DNA from: Nitrospira lenta
GTDB lineage: Bacteria; Nitrospirota; Nitrospiria; Nitrospirales; Nitrospiraceae
Direction of reading: 5' to 3'
Length of the DNA: 37,360 nucleotides
NCBI GenBank assembly: GCA_945906715.1
Contig: CAMDRK010000002.1
Coordinates: 1 to 37,360, forward strand
Shown here one piece after another: positions 30,930 through 37,360 of this stretch. The first letter of the stretch is position 1, and every line of letters starts with the position of its first letter. The position numbers and the translations under genes were made by a program. Below the pieces are notes generated by a model, which worked only from the letters and a program-made list of their open reading frames with translations, was not told the origin of the DNA and searched no databases.

Positions 30930-33560
30930 CTACCGCTCCAACATCCGTTCGACCAGTCCAAAGACCTTTTCCAACGCACTATCCAACCTTGCCGGATCCT
31001 TCCCCCCAGCCTGGGCCATCTCAGGCCGGCCACCGCCGGTGCCGCCGACTTCCGCCGCCATCTCCTTAATAATGTCGCCCGCTTTCAGCCGGGCAATCAG
31101 ATCTTTTGTGACGACGACCAGTAACGAAACCTTGCCATCGTTGGCGGCCCCGAGGGCCACGACACCGCTCTTCAACTTATCCCGCAACTGATCGGCCAGC
31201 GCCCGCATGCCGTTCACATCCAGGCCATCGGTGCGTTGCACATGCACCTGAACGCCGGCGATGGTTTTCGCCATGGCCTCGGCGGCTGAGCCGCCGGCCA
31301 TTTTCAATTTCACCTCTTCCAGCTCACGTTCCTTGTCTTTCAGCTGCGTCATAACTTTGCGTGTTTTGGCGACCAGCTCGGACTGGCCGACCTTGAGCAG
31401 ATTCGAAAGTTCTCGAATGTCAGTATCCAACTGCTTCATGTGCGCAAGCGCCCCGCTGCCAGTCTGGGCTTCAATACGGCGGACACCAGCCGCGACGCCG
31501 GTCTCAGAGACCAGCCTGAACAAGCCGATGTCCCCTGTCTGCCGGCAGTGCGTTCCACCACAGAGTTCCTTGCTGAAAGACTCGACCGTGACAACCCGCA
31601 CCTGCTCACCGTACTTATCGCCAAAGAAGGCCAGCGCGCCCTTGGCCACCGCATCCTGAATGCTCATCACCTCGGTCGCGACCCGCTCGTTCTTCCGCAC
31701 CTCGTTGTTCACGACAGTTTCAATCTCATCCACATCACGGGAGGACAGCGGTCTGAAATGGGCAAAATCGAAGCGCAAGCGATTCGGCCCAACCAGTGAC
31801 CCATACTGTTTGACGTGAGGGCCCAGCAAATCGCGTAACGCCGCATGGAGCAAGTGGGTAGCCGTGTGGTTTCGCTGAGCATCCTGCCGCGTCGTGGCAT
31901 TGACGGTCATGTGCAGGGCCTCACCCTCGCGAATCCGCCCTTTCGTCACGGTCCCCTTGTGCAAAATCACCGTCGGCGCAGGCCTCGTGGTTTCCGTAAT
32001 CTCCGCCTGCCCCTCATGGCCCAGTAACAGGCCCCGATCGCCGACCTGCCCGCCGCCTTCTGCGTAGAACGGTGTCACATCCAGAACGATTTCAACTTCA
32101 TCGCCTTCCGCCGCTTCCTTGACCAACCGGTCGCCTTTCAAAATCGCCTGTACGAGACTCTCGCTCTCCAGGCGGTCGTAGCCGATAAACTTCGTTGTCC
32201 CGATACGCCCGGCCAGTTCCGCAACCGCAGGCCGAGCAATCTCCTGTACAAACCCGCCGGTTTTACGCGCGCGATTCCTCTGTTCATCAATGGCCTGATC
32301 GAACCCCGCCTCATCGAGCGTCATCCCCTGCTCGCGGCAAGCCTCTCCCATCAGGTCCATCGGAAACCCGTAGGTGTCGTAGAGCTTGAACACATCTGAA
32401 CCGGTGAGAACCTTGTTCCCAGTCGAGCGGGCCTTCGCAATCATCTCATTGAGAATCGGCAACCCTTGATCGAGCGTAGCGATAAACCGCTCCTCTTCGC
32501 CTCTCGTCGCCTCTGCAATCGTCGCGGCTGCGCTTCGGACTTCTGAATAGACCCCGGCCATCTGACTCACGACCGTCTCCGTCAATCCATAGAGGAAAGG
32601 CTCGACGATGCCCAGCAGCCGCCCATGCCGCGCAGCCCGGCGCAGAATCCGCCGCAGCACATAACCGCGTCCTTCATTCGAGGGTAAGACACCATCTGTC
32701 ATCAAGAACGTGATTGCGCGAAGATGGTCTGCCACCACACGCATCGACCGATCGGTCTGGTCTTGCTCCCCATACCGAACTCCTGCCCTCGCTGCGACGG
32801 CGGTCAGCAACGGCGTGAACACATCGCTGTCATAGTTGCTGTAGACTCCTTGCGCCACTGCCGCCAGCCGTTCCAATCCCATACCCGTATCGATGCTGGG
32901 CTTAGGCAAGGGATGCAACGTCCCAGCTGCATCCCGATTGAACTGCATGAAGACAAGGTTCCAAATCTCGATGACCCGATCGCCCTCGCCGTTCGGCCGA
33001 TCGTCGCCCGGCACCGACGGTCCCTGGTCGAAGTGCAGCTCCGAGCAGGGCCCACAGGGTCCGGTATCGCCCATCTGCCAGAAATTATCCTTCTCGCCGC
33101 ACCGCACGATACGCGAGGGGGAAACCCCGACCTTCTTCCACAGTTCGTCCGCCTCGTCATCATCGCGAAAGATCGTCACCCACATCCGATCCTTTGCCAA
33201 ACCAACCGTCTGGGTCAAAAACTCCCAACCGAACTGAATGGCGTCTTTCTTAAAGTAGTCACCGAAGGAGAAGTTCCCCAACATTTCAAAGAACGTATGG
33301 TGGCGTCTGGTGTAGCCGACATTCTCCAGGTCGTTGTGCTTGCCCCCTGCACGGAGACACTTCTGCACGGTGACCGCCCGTTTGTAACCGCGCGTTTCCT
33401 CGCCGAGGAATATCCGCTTAAATTGGTTCATCCCGGCATTGGTGAAGAGCAACGTAGGATCGGCTTGAGGAATCAAGGCGGAACTTGGCACGGCCTGGTG
33501 GCCATGCTGTTCGAAATATCGAATGAAGGCTTGTCGCAATTCTTCAGTGCTGTTTTTCAT
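30930..33560 (-). CDS. alaS: Alanine--tRNA ligase
   Basis: The protein has 876 residues, the standard AlaRS length. It has the class II core (MKNSTEELRQAFIRYFEQHG, LLFTNAGMNQFK, QKCLRAGGKHNDLENVG, HHTFFEMLGNFSFGDYFK, DNFWQMGDTGPCGPCSE, GMGLERLA), the editing domain with zinc ligands HTATHLLHAA and CGGTHC, and the C-terminal DHHA1 domain with GGGRPEMAQAGG. It charges tRNA-Ala and edits Ser/Gly errors. The ruvX gene follows within 4 nt. Upstream toward recX lie family D and F repeats. Confidence 0.97.
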   Translation of the reverse strand: MKNSTEELRQAFIRYFEQHGHQAVPSSALIPQADPTLLFTNAGMNQFKRIFLGEETRGYKRAVTVQKCLRAGGKHNDLENVGYTRRHHTFFEMLGNFSFGDYFKKDAIQFGWEFLTQTVGLAKDRMWVTIFRDDDEADELWKKVGVSPSRIVRCGEKDNFWQMGDTGPCGPCSELHFDQGPSVPGDDRPNGEGDRVIEIWNLVFMQFNRDAAGTLHPLPKPSIDTGMGLERLAAVAQGVYSNYDSDVFTPLLTAVAARAGVRYGEQDQTDRSMRVVADHLRAITFLMTDGVLPSNEGRGYVLRRILRRAARHGRLLGIVEPFLYGLTETVVSQMAGVYSEVRSAAATIAEATRGEEERFIATLDQGLPILNEMIAKARSTGNKVLTGSDVFKLYDTYGFPMDLMGEACREQGMTLDEAGFDQAIDEQRNRARKTGGFVQEIARPAVAELAGRIGTTKFIGYDRLESESLVQAILKGDRLVKEAAEGDEVEIVLDVTPFYAEGGGQVGDRGLLLGHEGQAEITETTRPAPTVILHKGTVTKGRIREGEALHMTVNATTRQDAQRNHTATHLLHAALRDLLGPHVKQYGSLVGPNRLRFDFAHFRPLSSRDVDEIETVVNNEVRKNERVATEVMSIQDAVAKGALAFFGDKYGEQVRVVTVESFSKELCGGTHCRQTGDIGLFRLVSETGVAAGVRRIEAQTGSGALAHMKQLDTDIRELSNLLKVGQSELVAKTRKVMTQLKDKERELEEVKLKMAGGSAAEAMAKTIAGVQVHVQRTDGLDVNGMRALADQLRDKLKSGVVALGAANDGKVSLLVVVTKDLIARLKAGDIIKEMAAEVGGTGGGRPEMAQAGGKDPARLDSALEKVFGLVERMLER

Positions 33561-33582
33561 GCCGTCCTTAGTCTGCAGTCCG

Positions 33583-33705
33583 AAAGCTGAAGGTTGAAGG
33601 TTGAAGGTCGGAATTTAAAGTTCCGAACACTTCGGTCTCCAGCATCGAGACCTCTTTCAATCCCGACAATTCAAAATTCCTCATTGATCATTCCGCATTC
33701 CCAAT
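33583..33705. repeat. 7-nt-unit repeats, families D (D4) and F (F3)
   Basis: GAAGGTTGAAGGTTGAAGG (33588-33606) is a family D-type arm. It is followed by TCGGAATTTAAAGTTCCGA, and by family F units AATTCAAAATTCCTCATTGA and TCATTCCGCATTCCCAATG. The last of these code for the C-terminal residues and stop of recX. Confidence 0.7.
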
Positions 33706-34250
33706 GCCGCCTCAATGGTGTCTTCGTCAAATCCTCGTTGGCTCAACAGTCTCGCTACACGGCCAAGCGTCTGTGCCGAACTGGTCCGTCCAGCCGTTGC
33801 GATTACCTGCATGGCCAAGTCCTGTTCACTCACCTTGCGGTAGGCGGCTCGTAGCGTCGCCTGCACAATGTTTTCAGGACAACCGGTGGCGAGCAGCTCT
33901 TCTTGCAGGCGCGCACGTCCCATCGGCATGCGGGCGAGTCGCCGATCGGCCCACCGCGCAGCAAACGCAACATCGTCGAGATATCGCAACGATTTCAGCC
34001 GTCGAACTGTGGCTCTTGTCTGCGCGGGAGAGGCCCCCTTGGCCGCAAGCAATTGTTCGATCTGAGTCGTCGTGCGATCGCTGCGGGCCAGCGCGCGCAC
34101 CGCGAGTTGCAACCACCGATCCTGCTCAACACCCGTGAAGCGTGAAACGCGAGACGAGGGAGAGTTCGAGGTTCGAGGTTCGAGGTTTTCGGAACTTCGA
34201 ACCCGGAACTTCGAACTTCGCGTTCCGCCCGTCTCACTCGTTCTGCTCAT
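33681..34250 (-). CDS. recX: Regulatory protein RecX
   Basis: The open frame gives 189 residues. The RecX core is clear from about residue 45: LQLAVRALARSDRTTTQIEQ, LLAAKG, LKSLRYLDDVAFAARWADRR, LARMPMGRARLQEELLATG, and the third three-helix repeat LGRVARLLSQRGFDEDTIEAA. RecX binds RecA filaments and limits their growth; the gene sits 25 nt after recA. The first 40 or so residues are encoded by repeat C2 and a family E remnant and look like no RecX, so a downstream start (for example TTG near residue 47) is possible. The only ATG, at 34250, is preceded by a weak AGGCGGG. The C-terminal residues come from a family F repeat. Confidence 0.82.
   Translation of the reverse strand: MSRTSETGGTRSSKFRVRSSENLEPRTSNSPSSRVSRFTGVEQDRWLQLAVRALARSDRTTTQIEQLLAAKGASPAQTRATVRRLKSLRYLDDVAFAARWADRRLARMPMGRARLQEELLATGCPENIVQATLRAAYRKVSEQDLAMQVIATAGRTSSAQTLGRVARLLSQRGFDEDTIEAALGMRNDQ
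34133..34220. repeat. 7-nt-unit hairpin repeat, family C, copy C2 (with an E-type arm)
   Basis: GTTCGAGGTTCGAGGTTCGA (34164-34183) pairs with TTCGAAC.CGGAACTTCGAAC (34195-34216). Just left, GTGAAGCGTGAAACGCGAG (34136-34154) resembles family E units. The whole repeat lies inside the recX open frame. Confidence 0.82.
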
Positions 34251-34275
34251 CCCGCCTGTCGCGCGTGGCTGCTGA

Positions 34276-35370
34276 TCAGGCTCCCACCTTGTGCGGCCGC
34301 CGCTCCTCGCGTTTCTCTTCAGTCTTCTTTTCGTCTTTCACCGGCGCGGCAGAGGGCTTTTCAGGCGTATGACCCGGCAAAGCGGCCAAGTCGCGCAGCT
34401 TCCCTTCAATCTCACGCGCCAACGGCTGATTGCTGAAGAGAAAATCGCGCACCGCGTCACGTCCCTGCCCAAGCCGCTCGCCCTGATAGGAGTACCAGGC
34501 CCCGGACTTCTCAACCACTTTCTTTTCGACCCCGAGATCGACTAACTCGCCGGTCTTTGAAATCCCCTGCGCGAACATGATGTCGAACTCCGCCTGCTTG
34601 AACGGAGGCGCCATCTTGTTTTTCACGACCTTCACACGCACGCGGCTGCCGGTCACCTCCTGCCCTTCCTTGATCGACTCGATGCGCCGGATATCCAGCC
34701 GCACGGACGAGTAGAACTTGAGCGCGTTGCCGCCGGTGGTCGTCTCCGGGTTACCAAACATGACGCCGATCTTCATGCGAATCTGATTGATGAAGATCAG
34801 GGTCGTCTGCGACTTGGAGATGGCCGCCGTCAACTTTCGAAGCGCCTGCGACATGAGTCGCGCTTGCAGCCCCATATGGGCATCGCCCATTTCACCTTCA
34901 ATTTCAGCTCTCGGCACGAGCGCTGCGACAGAGTCCACCACAATGACATCGATCGCCCCGCTCCGGACGAGCGTCTCGGCAATTTCCAACGCCTGTTCGC
35001 CGGTGTCAGGCTGCGACACCAATAGATCGTCCACCTGCACACCCAGCTTCTTGGCATAGGTCAAATCCAGCGCATGCTCCGCATCGATAAAAGCCGCGGT
35101 GCCACCGGCCTTCTGTGCCTCCGCAATCACATGCAGGGTCAACGTCGTCTTGCCCGAAGACTCGGGACCAAAGATCTCGCATACCCGGCCGCGGGGAAGC
35201 CCGCCGACGCCCAGAGCAATATCGAGTCCGAGGGATCCGGTCGAAATCGCCGGAATATCCACCCGGGCATCGGCTCCCCCCAGTTTCATAATCGCCCCCT
35301 TCCCATATTGCTTCTCAATTTGGGATAGGGCCAGATCCAGCGCACGCTTCTTGTCGTCTTTTTCAGCCAT
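34276..35370 (-). CDS. recA: Recombinase RecA
   Basis: The protein has 364 residues. It shows KQYGKGAIMKLG, ISTGSLGLDIALGVGGLPRGR, Walker A GPESSGKTT (68-76), Walker B IDVIVVDSVAALVPRAEIEGEMGD, loop L1/L2 regions and NQIRMKIGVMFGNPETTTGG, followed by a Lys/Glu/Pro-rich tail. It forms filaments on single-stranded DNA, performs strand exchange and activates LexA cleavage. GGAGGAG lies 5 nt before ATG. I see no clear LexA box in the short upstream gap, which holds family B repeats further away. recX follows on the same strand. Confidence 0.98.
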   Translation of the reverse strand: MAEKDDKKRALDLALSQIEKQYGKGAIMKLGGADARVDIPAISTGSLGLDIALGVGGLPRGRVCEIFGPESSGKTTLTLHVIAEAQKAGGTAAFIDAEHALDLTYAKKLGVQVDDLLVSQPDTGEQALEIAETLVRSGAIDVIVVDSVAALVPRAEIEGEMGDAHMGLQARLMSQALRKLTAAISKSQTTLIFINQIRMKIGVMFGNPETTTGGNALKFYSSVRLDIRRIESIKEGQEVTGSRVRVKVVKNKMAPPFKQAEFDIMFAQGISKTGELVDLGVEKKVVEKSGAWYSYQGERLGQGRDAVRDFLFSNQPLAREIEGKLRDLAALPGHTPEKPSAAPVKDEKKTEEKREERRPHKVGA

Positions 35371-35466
35371 GGGTACTCCTCCGGTAATAAAGAGATCGGC
35401 GGATTATACCCAAGTTGAGAGAAAGAAACCTAGCCCTCTGGATGTCGCGCGAACGCGCGGGAACTG

Positions 35467-35566
35467 AAGTTCTGAGTTCTGGGTTCTGAGTTCTGAGTTG
35501 TCCGGAACTAACTCAGAACTCAGAACTTATAACTCAGAACTCGGCGAAGCCGTCGACTCAGAACTT
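35467..35566. repeat. 7-nt-unit hairpin repeat, family B, copy B2
   Basis: GTTCTGAGTTCTGGGTTCTG units on the left pair with CTCAGAACTCAGAACTTATA and further CAGAACT units on the right; the unit is GTTCTGA. It lies between the divergent recA and receiver/HD-GYP genes. Confidence 0.88.
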
Positions 35567-35646
35567 CTTCACCCGTCTCGCGCATAACCCCGTGCATTCG
35601 CGCGTTTTCCTTGACCGGCAGCGGGTATAGAGATACAAGTGGCACT

Positions 35647-36735
35647 ATGCCTTCGGCTCTTATTCCAACCATTTCCGACCATAAACCGACCGTCCTGATC
35701 ATCGACGATGAGGCAGCGCCCCGCGCGGCCCTCACGCAGATCCTGAGGCAAGACTTCCACATTCTCACTGCGGAAAATGCGCGCACAGCCTTAGCCATCC
35801 TCGGCGATCGTGGCGTCGATCTCGTCACACTGGACATGAAATTACCCGATTGTTCCGGATCGGATCTCCTGCACGACATCAAGCACGCGCATGCCGCGAC
35901 CGAAGTCATCATGGTCACGGCCTATGGCAGTCTTCAGTCGGCAATGGATTGCATTCGCAACGGCGCAGCCGGTTTCCTCCTGAAACCGTTTAATGCCCCG
36001 GAGTTACTCACGATATCGTTGCAAACCGCTCAAAAGAAAATGCGGCTCGATCGGCTACGCCCGATCCTGACGGACTCGACAACCCTCTGGGGTCCAGAAC
36101 CGGATTGCAGCGAATCTTGGCAGGCCCTCGCTGACCGTTACACAATCATGAGCCACACGGGATCGTCTACCGAATCGCGGAGCGATGCGACATCGCCCTT
36201 GGTACCCCTGATCTCCGACCTTTTAGAGGCCAAGGACCGCCACCTGCTTAATCATGGAAGCCGCGTCAGTTTTTATGCAACGCTTGTTGGAAGCCGACTC
36301 AACCTCCCGATCTCCGAGCAACAGTCGCTCGCGATCGGCGCACTCGTGCACGATCTCGATTTGATCAGCCTCCCGAACAGTCATGTGCTCACAGCAGAAC
36401 CAGACCCGCAGATTCATCACCCCGACCTCGGCGCGCGGATGGGCCGGGCGATGGGATTATCGGCAGACGCCGTGCAGATTATCGCCCTCCACCACGAGCG
36501 ATGGGACGGCACAGGTTACCCCTTCGGCTTACAGGAAGAACGCACGCCCTTGCTTGCTCGCATCGTCGGCATCGCCCAAGTATTTGACGACCTGACCGCT
36601 GCAAAACCAGAACCAACCTCTCTCTCTAACAACGACGCCTTGCAACAGATCGAACAGCTAGCAGGCTCCGCCTTCGATCCCACGCTGACCGAACTCTTCT
36701 GCCACATCATGCGCGAACAGCCACAGCAGCAGTAA
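35647..36735 (+). CDS. Receiver/HD-GYP protein with divergent metal-site motif
   Basis: From ATG 35647 the protein has 362 residues. The receiver domain (14-130) has Asp20/Asp21, Asp63 in TLDMKLPD, the Thr of MVTAYG and Lys113 in LLKPF. After a linker (about 135-185) comes an HD-GYP domain: NHGSRV, VHDLDLISLP (His235, Asp236), HHPDLGARM, LHHERWDGTGYPFGL (His282, His283, Gly-Tyr-Pro 290-292) and RIVGIAQVFDDLTAAK. HD-GYP proteins hydrolyse cyclic di-GMP at a metal site. Here the usual HDxGK reads HDLDL and the usual VADxFD reads IAQVFD, so activity may be changed or lost. A TTG at 35611 is less likely as the start. Confidence 0.85.
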   Translation: MPSALIPTISDHKPTVLIIDDEAAPRAALTQILRQDFHILTAENARTALAILGDRGVDLVTLDMKLPDCSGSDLLHDIKHAHAATEVIMVTAYGSLQSAMDCIRNGAAGFLLKPFNAPELLTISLQTAQKKMRLDRLRPILTDSTTLWGPEPDCSESWQALADRYTIMSHTGSSTESRSDATSPLVPLISDLLEAKDRHLLNHGSRVSFYATLVGSRLNLPISEQQSLAIGALVHDLDLISLPNSHVLTAEPDPQIHHPDLGARMGRAMGLSADAVQIIALHHERWDGTGYPFGLQEERTPLLARIVGIAQVFDDLTAAKPEPTSLSNNDALQQIEQLAGSAFDPTLTELFCHIMREQPQQQ

Positions 36736-37226
36736 AAGAGCGCGTCTAGTAAGACTCGCGAAGAAGTTCTGAGTGCTGAGTTCTGAGTTATCTTGGAGTA
36801 AACTCAAAACGTCTCTTTCAGCATTTCGGCCAACTCATTCCACATTACTCATTCCTTCGAATCTCCCCAGTCCGCTTTTCCGGCCAACTCAAAACTCAGA
36901 ACCCAGAACTCAGAACTCAGAACTCACAACTCCTTCCCCCAGCGTATTCGGCAAAGGAGAATCAGTTCTGATTCAGGTAGAATCATTTAAGATTCAGACA
37001 GGATGCCTTCTAAGCTCACCCGTTGCGCGAAAGAGCGATGATGCCCACATGCCAAACACCCTTCTAGTCCTATCGTTTTGATTTTTTCGCCAAATTCTTC
37101 GTCAGCGCGGCAACGCTCTGGCCTACAACTTGCTGTGTACAGGACAGAACCGCAACAACGGGAGCCCAACAGGATAGATTGACTCCCGCAATAAGTACGC
37201 GCTATGGTTGCATCTAGTGTAGTGAT
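36736..37226. other. Gene-free stretch: family B repeat, then unassigned sequence
   Basis: 36765-36931 is a long family B element. From about 36935 to 37226 I see no gene, terminator or recognised repeat. This part may include the end of the IS element whose transposase gene begins at the window edge, but I could not define an inverted repeat with only one end available. Confidence 0.5.
36765..36931. repeat. 7-nt-unit hairpin repeat, family B, copy B3 (long loop)
   Basis: GTTCTGAGTGCTGAGTTCTG units (36765-36788) pair with AACTCAAAACTCAGAACCCA and further CAGAACT units (36887-36931). The loop contains TTCGGCCAACTCATTCCACA with family F-like words and GGCCAACTC twice (about 36828 and 36883). 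Confidence 0.82.
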
Positions 37227-37360
37227 TCATGCTGTTCTTGTCTTATCCAGGGCGATCCTGGCCCGGTTCACTTTCACCAAGATCTCCTGTGCCGTTTTGC
37301 TCCACACAAAGGGTGTGGGATGCGCATTACGCTGGGTCATGTATGCGTCAATCGCCGCAA
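37227..37360 (-). CDS. IS630-family transposase, C-terminal end (partial)
   Basis: Read on the minus strand, the frame gives AAIDAYMTQRNAHPTPFVWS, then KTAQEILVKVNRARIALDKT, then RTA and TGA (37227-37229). This matches the C-terminus of IS630-type DDE transposases, where a segment of the form (I..Y...N..P.PF.WT..A..IL.K..RA) precedes the stop. The catalytic residues lie outside the window. The final part is intact, so the element may be complete and active, but that cannot be seen here. Confidence 0.75.
   Translation of the reverse strand, partial: AAIDAYMTQRNAHPTPFVWSKTAQEILVKVNRARIALDKTRTA

Noticed and set aside
30926..31033. Upstream start for ruvX at 31033
   Set aside because: It would overlap alaS by about 100 nt, and the added 36 residues do not match YqgF proteins.
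36773..37081. Plus-strand 102-residue frame at the right end
   Set aside because: It is mostly family B repeat sequence and unassigned DNA without a start signal.

Overview
The window looks like chromosomal DNA of a Nitrospira-type bacterium (phylum Nitrospirota). This is inferred from moderately high GC, the style of the proteins and gene order, and the many short palindromic intergenic repeats; no marker in the window proves it. About 22 of the roughly 29 protein genes are ordinary housekeeping or metabolic genes. The unusual content is at the left end, at the extreme right end, and in the gaps between genes.

Left end (1-3421): accessory and partly decayed. It holds two remnants of staphylococcal-nuclease-like genes, a receiver-PAS-PAS-PAS protein with no output domain, and a lone phage-terminase-small-subunit-like gene. 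It ends at the 3' half (anticodon loop to CCA) of a class II tRNA-Ser(CGA). A 3' half without a 5' half is the usual footprint of an element integrated in a tRNA gene, so this is probably the right edge of an old island.

Middle left (3422-12743): a four-cysteine Cas4-like nuclease fused to a DEDD-exonuclease-like domain (DUF2779), a MATE exporter, a small CPVC thioredoxin-like protein with a strong terminator, an XRE antitoxin beside a broken toxin and a scrap of the thioredoxin-like gene, a ketopantoate-reductase/sulfite-oxidase-fold fusion, a sirtuin, a HAD hydrolase, a receiver/helical protein and a tiny lysine-rich protein.

Middle (13031-23672): valS-nadC, birA, coaX, the chaperone cluster grpE-dnaK-dnaJ, and rsmE.

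Right (23747-37360): on the minus strand, a TIG-domain exported protein overlapping a YCF48-like propeller gene, a RidA-family gene, a deoB-like gene with altered active-site residues, deoC, and the series recA-recX-alaS-ruvX-mltG. A plus-strand receiver/HD-GYP gene follows. The window ends inside an IS630-like transposase gene on the minus strand.

Most striking feature: nearly every larger gap holds a long imperfect hairpin whose arms are tandem arrays of 9-nt or 7-nt units. There are eight copies of a 9-nt family (GGTCTRTYY) and at least five 7-nt families with different words but the same design. Several run into genes and supply start codons, stop codons or possible N-terminal residues (valS, the TIG gene, recX, deoC, the DUF2779 gene). 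A further MITE-like element with inverted ends and a REP-like hairpin also occur.
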